From Acidobacteriaceae bacterium (GTDB lineage: Bacteria; Acidobacteriota; Terriglobia; Terriglobales; Acidobacteriaceae), in NCBI GenBank assembly GCA_003152695.1, contig PMAT01000078.1:1-49046 (forward strand): 49,046 nt of DNA, in the 5' to 3' direction. Position numbers and translations under genes: made by a program. Shown piece after piece: positions 34,711 through 42,865 of this stretch. The notes beneath the pieces are model-generated. The model did not search any database and had not been told where the DNA came from. It was given only the letters and a program-made list of their open reading frames with translations. How positions within the stretch are numbered: position 1 is the stretch's first letter; the number at the start of each line of letters is the position of its first letter.

Positions 34711-35958
34711 ATGGCCTTCATTACTGCATTTCGCAATCGTTACCAGGCCGAGATCGACGGGATCAAAGCCGCCGGCCTCTTCAAGGAAGAGCGCTACATC
34801 CATTCACCGCAGTGGTCGGAGATTGAGGTCGAGTTTCCGGCCGGCTCGAAAATCAAAAAGTGCATAAACATTTGCGCCAACAACTATCTGGGACTATCCA
34901 GCCATCCCGAGGTGATCGCAGCGGCGCACGCCGGGTTGGACAGCCGCGGCTATGGCATGTCATCGGTGCGCTTTATCTGCGGCACGCAGGACATTCATCG
35001 CGAACTCGAGAACCGGCTCACGGAATTTCTCGGGACCGAAGATACGCTTCTCTTCCCTTCCTGCATGGACGCGAACGCCGGCTTCTTCGAAGCTTGCTTG
35101 AACGAGCAGGACGTGATGATCGCCGACCGGCTGGTGCACGCCTCCATCGTGGATGGGATGCGCCTGTGCAAGGCCATGCAGGACACGTTCAAGCATTCCG
35201 ACATGGGGCATCTGCAGGAGAAGCTGCAGGAGCACATGGACAAGCGCTCGCGCATGATCATCACCGACGGCGTCTTCTCCATGGACGGCGACATGGCCAA
35301 GCTCGATGAAATCGTCGAGCTCGCCGAGAAGTATGACGCCATGGTCTTTCTCGACGACTCGCACGCCAGCGGCTTCATCGGCCGCACCGGACGCGGGACG
35401 CACGAGCATTGTGGCGTCTTGGGGAAGATTGACGTGATCACGACTACGCTGGGCAAGGCGCTGGGCGGCGCTTCCGGCGGTTGCGTCAGCGGGCGGCGCG
35501 AACTGGTGGAGATGTGCCGCCAGCGGGCGCGTCCATTTCTCTTTTCCAACTCGGTGGCGCCGGTCATTGTCGCTGGCGCACTGAAGGTGCTGGAGCTGAT
35601 CACCGCGACCACCGAGCGCCGCGACAAGCTGGAGTGGAATGCCCAGTACTGGCGCGGACTGCTGAAAGATGCCGGGTTCGACATCAAGGAAGGCGAGAGC
35701 CCGATCGTGCCAGTCATGCTCTACGACGCCAAGCTGGCGCAGGACTTCGCTCGCGACCTGTTCGCCGAAGGCGTATATGCGATCGGCTTCTTCTTCCCGG
35801 TCGTGCCCAAGGGACAGGCCCGCATTCGCACGCAGTTGTCTGCCGCGCACGAGAAACATCACCTGGATTTTGCCATCGAGGCCTTCAAGAAGGTCGGCGA
35901 GAAGCACGGAGTGTTGGGACTCGGAAAGAAGGAATTGCTCGCCAGGGCCGGCGCATGA
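34711..35958 (+). CDS. kbl: Kbl-type alpha-oxoamine synthase (glycine C-acetyltransferase)
   Basis: PLP enzyme of 415 residues. Classical Kbl condenses glycine with acetyl-CoA to 2-amino-3-oxobutyrate. Strong Kbl features: ANNYLGLSSHPEV, SVRFICGTQD, TDGVFSMDGD, FLDDSHASGF, PLP Lys249 in TTLGKALGGASGG, PKGQARIRTQ near the C-terminus. No threonine dehydrogenase (tdh), the usual partner, is in the window. Instead the neighbours are an acyl-activating enzyme, ACP and AcpS, so the acyl donor may be acyl-ACP. Serine palmitoyltransferase is a relative with a similar gene context in some bacteria, but the sequence reads as Kbl. ATG 34711 follows GAGGA. Confidence 0.93.
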   Translation: MAFITAFRNRYQAEIDGIKAAGLFKEERYIHSPQWSEIEVEFPAGSKIKKCINICANNYLGLSSHPEVIAAAHAGLDSRGYGMSSVRFICGTQDIHRELENRLTEFLGTEDTLLFPSCMDANAGFFEACLNEQDVMIADRLVHASIVDGMRLCKAMQDTFKHSDMGHLQEKLQEHMDKRSRMIITDGVFSMDGDMAKLDEIVELAEKYDAMVFLDDSHASGFIGRTGRGTHEHCGVLGKIDVITTTLGKALGGASGGCVSGRRELVEMCRQRARPFLFSNSVAPVIVAGALKVLELITATTERRDKLEWNAQYWRGLLKDAGFDIKEGESPIVPVMLYDAKLAQDFARDLFAEGVYAIGFFFPVVPKGQARIRTQLSAAHEKHHLDFAIEAFKKVGEKHGVLGLGKKELLARAGA

Positions 35959-36113
35959 CACCGGTTTGTGCGGGACGAGGATTCGAGAACTGTTAACTGT
36001 AACGCAGCGCTGGGCGGCCGTACGCAGACTGACACATGCGGCCGTCCAGCGACCGCCCATTCACACCAGAACCGCTTCCGGGACGCAACGGCGCTCATGA
36101 TGGGGAGGTCGCC

Positions 36114-36296
36114 ATGCTTTGCGAAGAACTCGAACTGCTTGAGGGACAATTCGACGAGATTGTGACCGCGCTGGAGGACCCGACCTTGACCGACGAGGAA
36201 CGAAGGGCCCTGGAAAAGTCCTATGCGGAGTTGAGCTACATCATTAAGGAGCATCAGAAGGCCGGTCACAAAGGTAGTCCCTGTTTTGAAGAATAA
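36114..36296 (+). CDS. Small charged helical protein, 60 aa
   Basis: ATG 36114 is preceded by GGGGAGG with 5-base spacing, a strong ribosome site. The product is mostly acidic coiled-coil-like helix (ELELLEGQFDEIVTALEDP, LTDEERRALEKSYAELSYII) ending GSPCFEE. No family recognised. It follows kbl by 155 bp on the same strand and could be part of that cluster. Confidence 0.6.
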   Translation: MLCEELELLEGQFDEIVTALEDPTLTDEERRALEKSYAELSYIIKEHQKAGHKGSPCFEE

Positions 36297-36381
36297 GTAA
36301 GAGACTTTGACTGATACACAAATCGGTTGACAATCAAGAACGTGTGGAAGCCAGGCCGTCGCGTCCTGACGCTAGGGGTCT

Positions 36382-36460
36382 ATGGCGTACCACCTGCTGG
36401 CGATCGCTCTGGCCCTCGTGGTGTTAATCAAAGGCGCGGGCGCATTTTCCATCGACGAAG
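36382..36460 (+). pseudogene. Possible C-terminal tail of a DoxX-like membrane protein
   Basis: The stretch YHLLAIALALVVLIKGAGAF followed by SIDEAI resembles the last helix and ending of DoxX family proteins. A stop lies just upstream in frame, so only this tail remains. The frame then runs into the 62-bp dispersed repeat. Confidence 0.35.
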
Positions 36461-36486
36461 CAATCGGCTGGCGCTCCCGAGAACTC

Positions 36487-36548
36487 ACCAAACCGCGGCC
36501 CTTCTTCCCCCCCGAAACCGAGCCAAGCCGGATAACCAAAGCATCGCC
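36487..36548. repeat. 62-bp dispersed repeat, copy 1
   Basis: Matches 38490-38551 at about 57 of 62 positions in the same orientation. The two copies flank the dockerin-like gene. Confidence 0.85.
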
Positions 36549-36673
36549 CGATCGAGCTGGGGTCTGAGCTCGCAACCTGATAGCGACACCAGCAGGTGTA
36601 TCCTTAAGTTACTCTTTCCAAAACAGCATAGAGAGACAGAACCAGTCGTGGCGCAGTTTCAAGGAGCTTGCCG

Positions 36674-38146
36674 GTGAAGACATGGAAGCGGTTGCTTCTG
36701 ACCGTGTGCGTCCTCGGAGTCCTCGGCGTTGCCTACTGGAAATTAGTCATTCCTACCCACCGCGTAGAGACCCGCTCGGAACTCATCATGCTCGGCGATC
36801 TCGACGGTGACCATCGATGGGATGCCGGCGACCTGGCGTTGCTTGATCGCTTTCTCAACGACCCCTTTGCATGGCCCGACGGTCTCGCGCTGCGCCTCGA
36901 CATGAACCAGAACGGGTTGATCGACGAAGAGGACATCCGGATCCTGCGTGCCCTTGTCGCCGCCGGCGGTGACCCCTATGCGGCCGAAGAACGCGCCCGA
37001 ATCAAAGGCGAATCTTTCCCACGTCCGCGAGAACTCTATCGTTATGTCTCTCTTGCTGAGTATCGTCCGCGTCCGCTCTGGGCCCTCCCCTACCCGCTGG
37101 CGAAGGACTCGGTGCTCGATTGGCTCCCCAGTCTGCGTCCACCAGTAAGTACGAGTTCATACTCCGATGCACTCACCGCTGCCATTTACGCCGAGGCCAT
37201 CCGGTTCGACCAGGCTTGGCGGAAGCGCGAGCCCGAACTGCTTCCGATCGAGCACGCCTATGCGACGCAGAAGCTGGCACACATGAAGGCGCTTTATCAA
37301 CAGGGCCAACGGTACGAGTTGCTGCTTGCCCTCATGGATGCTGTCGAGGATGCAGAAACGCTCACCGAGCGAGGTCAACCGGAGTTCCCGCTCAAGCTGC
37401 TCGTCTTTCGCGATCACCTGCGCGAAATGCTGAAGTCGCCTGTTTACGCTGATTTTAGGGCCGGCAAACAGGACTGGCACGCGGTACTCAAAGTCGTCTC
37501 CGGCCACCTTCAGACCGACCTCGGACTCACCTACGAGTTGGAGACGCTCGGCCCGCCAAGAAATCTCACCCACCTGCAGAACTACCTGCAGCGATCGGAA
37601 TGGCAGTACTACAAGAGCACCACCAAAGAAGAGGACTTCCGCACACTTATCGATTACGCACAGCATGATCCTCGCTACCTGCACGCCGTCTCGCGGACAA
37701 CTCGCAAGTCCATGGATCCCGAGCTGGAGAACCACAACTTGCCCATGGAACTTTTGTTTCTGGAGGCGCTCCGCATTAAGGGCGGCGATAAGAAGAAGGC
37801 AGTCGGTTTGGTGGATGAGGCCATCCGCATCCCCTATGCCTGGGTCAAGTCTATTCCGCGAGAGGACTTGCCGACTTCACTCGCACTCGACAATTTCCTT
37901 CTGCCCGGCAACAAGGAGGACGGCGCCGACAAGAGCCGCCACTGGAATGTCTTTGGCGGCATTTGTCTTTACAAATCTCCCCAGGAGGCGCTCGACCTCG
38001 CGCTGAAGCGCGAGATGCAGGACCTCCGCGGTGACCAATACTCCGCTGCTGGAATGGAAGACTTTTTCCGCGACCTGATCGCAGGGTTGAATGGCATGTA
38101 TTACGTTATGACCGTCAACCCCGACTTGCTCAAGAAACACAACTAA
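36674..38146 (+). CDS. Membrane-anchored dockerin/EF-hand-like protein
   Basis: 490 residues. N-terminal membrane helix (~7-26), then two calcium-loop motifs in dockerin arrangement: DLDGDHRWDAGD (42-53) and DMNQNGLIDEED (76-87). The remaining ~390 residues are helical, with no family I recognise. GTG 36674 is chosen because AGGAG lies seven bases upstream; a TTG at 36668 overlaps that site. Dockerins bind cohesins in cellulosomes, but no cohesin is nearby and the motif may simply bind Ca2+. Monocistronic, flanked by direct repeats. Confidence 0.7.
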   Translation: MKTWKRLLLTVCVLGVLGVAYWKLVIPTHRVETRSELIMLGDLDGDHRWDAGDLALLDRFLNDPFAWPDGLALRLDMNQNGLIDEEDIRILRALVAAGGDPYAAEERARIKGESFPRPRELYRYVSLAEYRPRPLWALPYPLAKDSVLDWLPSLRPPVSTSSYSDALTAAIYAEAIRFDQAWRKREPELLPIEHAYATQKLAHMKALYQQGQRYELLLALMDAVEDAETLTERGQPEFPLKLLVFRDHLREMLKSPVYADFRAGKQDWHAVLKVVSGHLQTDLGLTYELETLGPPRNLTHLQNYLQRSEWQYYKSTTKEEDFRTLIDYAQHDPRYLHAVSRTTRKSMDPELENHNLPMELLFLEALRIKGGDKKKAVGLVDEAIRIPYAWVKSIPREDLPTSLALDNFLLPGNKEDGADKSRHWNVFGGICLYKSPQEALDLALKREMQDLRGDQYSAAGMEDFFRDLIAGLNGMYYVMTVNPDLLKKHN

Positions 38147-38161
38147 GCTTCCCTTTTCGCC

Positions 38162-38557
38162 TTACTTCAGGTGTTCCACCAGGAACAAATCGGAGAGTTG
38201 TCGGACGTAGCCGAAAACGTAATGCTGCTCATCGGCGGCAATGCGCGGACACGCCACCCCAACCACTCCCGCCACGTCCAGCGGGCTGAATGTCTTCCAA
38301 GCTGTCCGGCTGCCGGTTTGGATGCCCAGGCGCGAGACCTGACAGGCAGTCTTGTTGCGGTTTCCGAGAAACAGCGCGTTCCCTTCCCGGGTCCAGCGCA
38401 GAGACACATCGCCGGGTTGCGAGCCGCGCACCGACTGCGGTTCGCCGCTCTCGGGCGAAACCAAGGCAATCCCATCCCCGCTAAAACTGACCAAACCGCG
38501 GCCCTTCTTCCGCCCCGAAACCGAGCCGAGCCGGATGGCCAAAGCCTCGCCACGCAA
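38162..38557 (-). pseudogene. C-terminal tail of a kinase/TolB-like PD40 repeat protein
   Basis: The minus-strand frame encodes FSGDGIALVSPESGEPQSV, beta-propeller-like blades, and the ending YVFGYVRQLSDLFLVEHLK, which closely resembles the end of acidobacterial Ser/Thr kinases with WD40/PD40 propellers (...YVYSYxRxLSDLYxVxGLK). The kinase domain and most of the propeller are absent. Upstream, homology ends in the 62-bp dispersed repeat. Confidence 0.65.
38490..38551. repeat. 62-bp dispersed repeat, copy 2
   Basis: See copy 1 at 36487-36548. It is followed directly by three degenerate ~24-bp units containing GCCTCGCC (about 38541-38605). Confidence 0.85.
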
Positions 38558-38605
38558 GGTGACGCCAGCCTCGCCAGGCCGGACAGCGCAAGCCTCGCCC
38601 GAAGC
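38541..38605. repeat. Short tandem repeat, three ~24-bp units
   Basis: AAGCCTCGCC / AGCCTCGCC / AAGCCTCGCC recur at roughly 24-bp intervals with diverged sequence between. Located between the kinase-like remnant and the DUF3857 gene. Confidence 0.5.
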
Positions 38606-38640
38606 GCCTTAGGCCAGTTTGTACGTGCTGAACGGGGCCC

Positions 38641-40674
38641 TCACTTCCCCACCTGCTTAAGCACAACCATGTTGCGTTCGTCCGCGGCGATAGTCCGATA
38701 GAACTTCTTGAGTTCCTCTGCCTGACTGACGGGCACGGTCAGTTCCTTGATCTCGAACGTGCGTGTATAGCGAATGACATTGCCATTGACGGCTGTCTTG
38801 GAGTGATAGCTGGCGAAGCTATAGTCCGCGTCGGTGGGCAGTGGTAATTCATCCACTTGGTAGCCCTGGGGAATGGTGATATCGAAGATGTCAGCGTCGC
38901 GCGCCAGCCCCTCAAACTCAACCGGATACTGGCGCTTTTCTTTGGTCTCCATGAGCCCGCTGCCTTTGACTCCGAGCACGCGCGCCCGCACCAGCAGCAG
39001 GTCGCCGGCATTCTTGGCATAGTTGGCGGCTTCGAAGGAATAGTCAAATCCGAAGGGCTGGTCCGTAAGCTGCAGGTTGAACACCTTGGCGCCGGTGATT
39101 TGAAAGTTCGGGAGAGAGCCGGCCAGCAAGGTTTCGATGGGCTTGATCTTGTCGCTCTCTTTGATGGCGTTGCGCAGGGCCCACCTCTGCGACCCGGCCC
39201 GATCTCCCGTGCGTACTTCTTTGACCTCGCCCTTCAAAGTGCCACTCGCATCCAGCGTCATGACGGCGGTGCGCTCAATGCTGTTCATCTTCGACGGCTG
39301 CCTGGGCAGTTCAATCAACTCGCCGCCATTGGGCGCAACCAGCAAGCCGTAGTCGGACTGCAGGTGTCCGGCGATCTGGCCGAAGGGAGTGATCTCGTTG
39401 GTCGGATCAAAGAACAGCAGCGTGCCCAGCTTCGGATCGTGGCGGGTGGCGACCAGCGACGGGTCGTTCAAGCCTTCCGGCAGCTTGATCGCCAGAATCA
39501 CGTGGTTGAAAGCACTCATCTGCGCCGGAGTTTCGGCAGTGACCGAACCGCGCCTGGCGTTCAGTACAACATAATAGGAATCCACGCCAATCTCATGCAG
39601 CATGGCAGCCATCAGAGTCGCTTTGTCTTTGCAGTCGCCGTAGCGATGAGCGAAGACCTGGGAGGCGGGATGCGGCTGAAAGCCCCCAATGCCCAACTCG
39701 ATGGCTACATAGCGAATGTCGTGTTGCAGGAATTGCGCAATCGCTCTCATCTTGTCCAGTGGCGTCGGCAACGAAGCCGTAAGCGCGCTTACCTTCTGCT
39801 TCAGCTCCGGAGATGCATCCACCCGGCCATTGGTCAGTTTGAGATACCAGTCTCCCATCTGCTGCCAGTTGGAGAATGCACTGGCTGCGGACCCGCCCGG
39901 AGGAAAGAAAAAAATCACCATTCTTCCTTCGATCCCGGCCCGCGGAGGCATGTCTTCTTCCTCACGCACCCCTTTCACATCGCTCACTGCCCATTGCCAC
40001 TCATTGCTGCCGCCCGGCGTCGCCTTGGCCTCAGGATAGTTGAGCCACAACGCCCGGTACTCCCAGCCCGGAGGCAGTTGCAAGGTATAGTGACTTTCGC
40101 GCGTGGGGCTCTCACCTTGAATGTGCCAGATGTTCTGCAACACCACCGGCTGCTCTTCGATCTGGTAGTCGTAGCCAATGATGTTGCCAGGATCGGGCGC
40201 CGGTATGCGCAGCACCTTGGCCTTAATATCTGAGATCAGTTCGCTGCCCTCGATTTTGGGCAGTGACACTTCCAATGCATTCTTGTCTTTCACCTCATAG
40301 TCTTTGCCCTGCGCGGGGATGCACCAGCCGCGGATGCTGGTTATCTTTTCGTGGGAATCGAATACGGCGATCACGGTGCCATGTTCGCGGCCTCCCGGCC
40401 GCAGAATCTTGTAGGCCTCGCGCACCGAAATCTTGATCTTGTCGACGCTCTGCACGCTGACCGTTTTTTCCGCATACATAAGGATGGCGTCCGTCTTCTC
40501 ATCATGCGCAGGTTCGGATGCATTGACCAAGGCGTGCATCCAGCCCGGGGCGTCGCCGAACGCCGCCGCTGGTTGACCCATCATTAAGCCTGCCAGCACA
40601 CCCAGCAGGACCAGTCTCGGCCCATTAGTTGCTCGCGGTCGCCACACCCGGCTGCAAAACAATCTGCTGCTCAT
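38641..40674 (-). CDS. DUF3857 transglutaminase-like protein with intact triad
   Basis: 677 residues. Signal peptide (~1-38), DUF3857 beta domain (~60-260), transglutaminase-like core (~300-430) and a C-terminal beta domain. The Cys-His-Asp triad is complete: Cys348 in RYGDCKDKATL, His391 in AFNHVILAI, Asp423 in FFDPTNE. Predicted exported cysteine peptidase or transglutaminase; substrate unknown. ATG 40674 has GAGG seven bases upstream and lies inside the end of the upstream DUF3857 gene (50-bp overlap), so the two are co-translated. Confidence 0.92.
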   Translation of the reverse strand: MSSRLFCSRVWRPRATNGPRLVLLGVLAGLMMGQPAAAFGDAPGWMHALVNASEPAHDEKTDAILMYAEKTVSVQSVDKIKISVREAYKILRPGGREHGTVIAVFDSHEKITSIRGWCIPAQGKDYEVKDKNALEVSLPKIEGSELISDIKAKVLRIPAPDPGNIIGYDYQIEEQPVVLQNIWHIQGESPTRESHYTLQLPPGWEYRALWLNYPEAKATPGGSNEWQWAVSDVKGVREEEDMPPRAGIEGRMVIFFFPPGGSAASAFSNWQQMGDWYLKLTNGRVDASPELKQKVSALTASLPTPLDKMRAIAQFLQHDIRYVAIELGIGGFQPHPASQVFAHRYGDCKDKATLMAAMLHEIGVDSYYVVLNARRGSVTAETPAQMSAFNHVILAIKLPEGLNDPSLVATRHDPKLGTLLFFDPTNEITPFGQIAGHLQSDYGLLVAPNGGELIELPRQPSKMNSIERTAVMTLDASGTLKGEVKEVRTGDRAGSQRWALRNAIKESDKIKPIETLLAGSLPNFQITGAKVFNLQLTDQPFGFDYSFEAANYAKNAGDLLLVRARVLGVKGSGLMETKEKRQYPVEFEGLARDADIFDITIPQGYQVDELPLPTDADYSFASYHSKTAVNGNVIRYTRTFEIKELTVPVSQAEELKKFYRTIAADERNMVVLKQVGK

Positions 40675-42616
40675 CGCCCGTCCTCACAGTCTGGTAAAAG
40701 TCTCGCAACGCCGAGTAGTACTTGGCATCCATCAGAAGCACCCCAATGCTCAGAGTTCGCGTAATGTGCAGCTTGCCCTTGTCATCCTCCAGCTTCAGAT
40801 TGTAGGCAATCGCTTGGTTGCCTTGTTTGTCGGGCGCCGGCAGGCTGGCCATCTTCCATCCCGCGGGCAGTTCGACGGTTATGTCGTCAATTCTCTGAAA
40901 GGGAAACTCAAAATAAATCGGATGCGTACGATCGCCATGTTCGAAGACGTGCTTCTCCTGCCCGCCAAACAGGGCGGCCGGAAACATCACGCGGCGTCCG
41001 GCGCTGGATACCCATCCGGGGACCTTGAGGTTGAATTCCGCCACCAGGTCCGAAGCCGAATCGTCCCAAGCGGGATGGTTGGTCAACTCCACGTTGCTGC
41101 CCGTGGGAATGTACTCCTCCACCTGGTCCTCGAGAAACTTTTTGCGCTCGGCTGCGTCTTCGTTATGCTCCTCGTCACGGCGCACCATGGCCTCCAGGCC
41201 GGTGTACTTGAGGGTCAGCTTGCCTTCCAGATCCCCGGTGTCCGACAGCCGTAATTGGGCCGTGCGCTCGACGCGCGACACTGCGGCCTCGGGAAGCGGA
41301 GTGCGCACCCAGGTAGTGGCGTCCTTCTCAAGAAGCAGTCCCTGCACTCCTGTCTCCGCCCACGGCAGCAGCCCGAACGGCGCAAATTTGGAGCCGGGAT
41401 CGCAGTAGATGTCCTTGCCATTCAGGTTCACCAGGACGACGTTGGTATCAAGCCGGCCGCTGTCCTGCAGCTTGGGGCTGAAGAAATAATGGGCCCGGTC
41501 CGAGACCATGATCCCGTGCGCGTCGAATCCCGCCCCCCGCACCAGCGCCAGATAGAGCCAGGTTAACTGCCATCCTTCGCCACGCCCGCGTTTCCAGACC
41601 TCCGAGGCATTGCTGGCGTTTTTCTCTTTTTCCCGCTTCTCCTCCTGCGCGCTCTTTTCCCGCTCGAACGAGGTGTTGCGCATCTGCTGTACCCGCGCGT
41701 AGATCTTCTGCAGCTTCACCTCGGGCGCGTCGCCCGGCGCCACGATCTGGCTGGCTGCCTGTTCAAACGAAGTGCGCTTGCCGATCCCGCTTTCCACGCT
41801 GTCATACAGCCGCTTGCTGACTTTCTTCCAGTACGCGTCAGCGTCTTTCTCGACAGCATCTTCGCTATAGATGAAATCCACCCTCGACTTCAGTTCGTTC
41901 GGAGGCGGCATGAAGTCTTCCGTCTGGAAGGGCGGGATGTTGAAGGCTTCGAGCCGGATAACCTGATCGGAGCCGTCTTTGGGCGGGGAGGTTCCCGCAG
42001 GTAATCCCTGCCAGGTCCAACGCACGCTGAAGCGTTGATAAGGACTGCTGTAGGGCTTCAGGGAAAACTTGGCATGCTTGGTGAACAGCTCATCGCTGAG
42101 AATCCAATACGACTCATAGATGCGGTATTCCCGATAGTCGTACGTGTAGGAGTACTTGATGATGCTCCCCACCTGAACATCGGGGAGGGTAAACGTCTTG
42201 GCCAGGTACTTCACTCCTTTTGCCCTGACGATGGATTTTTCATAGGCCTTGCCCTCGAAGTTCACCACCGAACCATCCGGCCGTATGGTGCGCGCCTTGA
42301 GTTGCACAACATCATTCTCATCCTTGACGAAAGGGATTTCTATGTCCGCATGCTTGCGTCCTTCCTCATTCAGAATCTTGATGCGCACATAATTGAATTC
42401 GTGCGAAGTGGTGCCGTTGTCGTCCCGGTCGACCTGGCGGTAGAGAATAATGGCCGCGGCGCCGGGCGCAAGCGGTTCGCTCTTCATCGCCAATTCCTTG
42501 GGATCAATAGGCGCCCAGCCGGTGCCCGCGACCAGCCGGCCCGGAATAGAGGAAAGTAAAACCGCCAGACAAAGCGATCGCAAAAGCAACCTTTGGCTGA
42601 CAACCAGGTGACGCAT
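40625..42616 (-). CDS. DUF3857 protein lacking the transglutaminase triad
   Basis: 663 residues, same architecture as its downstream neighbour: signal peptide, DUF3857 domain (~70-270), transglutaminase-like fold. The catalytic Cys segment reads RGRGEGWQLTWLYLAL (no Cys) and the His position reads DTNVVLVNL, so it should be catalytically dead; DP of the Asp site remains. A dead paralogue could bind substrate or act as partner or scaffold. ATG 42616 has GGGAGG nine bases upstream; GTG 42622 is closer than ideal. Confidence 0.9.
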   Translation of the reverse strand: MRHLVVSQRLLLRSLCLAVLLSSIPGRLVAGTGWAPIDPKELAMKSEPLAPGAAAIILYRQVDRDDNGTTSHEFNYVRIKILNEEGRKHADIEIPFVKDENDVVQLKARTIRPDGSVVNFEGKAYEKSIVRAKGVKYLAKTFTLPDVQVGSIIKYSYTYDYREYRIYESYWILSDELFTKHAKFSLKPYSSPYQRFSVRWTWQGLPAGTSPPKDGSDQVIRLEAFNIPPFQTEDFMPPPNELKSRVDFIYSEDAVEKDADAYWKKVSKRLYDSVESGIGKRTSFEQAASQIVAPGDAPEVKLQKIYARVQQMRNTSFEREKSAQEEKREKEKNASNASEVWKRGRGEGWQLTWLYLALVRGAGFDAHGIMVSDRAHYFFSPKLQDSGRLDTNVVLVNLNGKDIYCDPGSKFAPFGLLPWAETGVQGLLLEKDATTWVRTPLPEAAVSRVERTAQLRLSDTGDLEGKLTLKYTGLEAMVRRDEEHNEDAAERKKFLEDQVEEYIPTGSNVELTNHPAWDDSASDLVAEFNLKVPGWVSSAGRRVMFPAALFGGQEKHVFEHGDRTHPIYFEFPFQRIDDITVELPAGWKMASLPAPDKQGNQAIAYNLKLEDDKGKLHITRTLSIGVLLMDAKYYSALRDFYQTVRTGDEQQIVLQPGVATASN

Positions 42617-42810
42617 AGACACAAGCCTCCCTCAGCAAATGATGGCGTTGCCGATTCAGAGTAACCGGTCAGCCTATACCCCAATCATGAGGTGGAGCAG
42701 TGACTCAAGTGCGATTCAGGAGAGATTTGCGCCACCGATCCCGAAATGGGAATCTCGGCGCGGGTTGCTTGCGCGATGGGGATTTTTCGCCAATTGACTG
42801 CAAGGTACAG

Positions 42811-42836
42811 CTCCCGACCCTCTGACCTCTCGGGAG
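42811..42836. terminator. Hairpin after the POTRA-like gene
   Basis: CTCCCGA (42811-42817) and TCGGGAG (42830-42836) form a perfect 7-bp stem 30 bp after the minus-strand stop at 42866. There is no T-run on that strand, so terminator function is uncertain. Confidence 0.4.
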
Positions 42837-42865
42837 TTTGCCAGCACGAAGATTGTTTTACGCGT

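Larger units (their letters stand above)
36297..36673. other. Interval with a gene remnant and dispersed repeat
   Basis: Contains the DoxX-like tail (36382-36460) and copy 1 of the 62-bp repeat (36487-36548), then the promoter region of the dockerin-like gene. No intact gene is seen. Confidence 0.4.

Noticed and set aside
34711-35958. Serine palmitoyltransferase as the identity of the synthase
   Set aside because: The gene context resembles sphingolipid loci, but the residues around SVRFICGTQD, TDGVFSMDGD and PKGQARIRTQ are those of Kbl; kept as an alternative only.
36382-36567. 61-codon plus-strand frame as an intact small membrane protein
   Set aside because: Its second half is encoded by the 62-bp dispersed repeat and its first half looks like a DoxX tail, so a chimera of debris is more likely.
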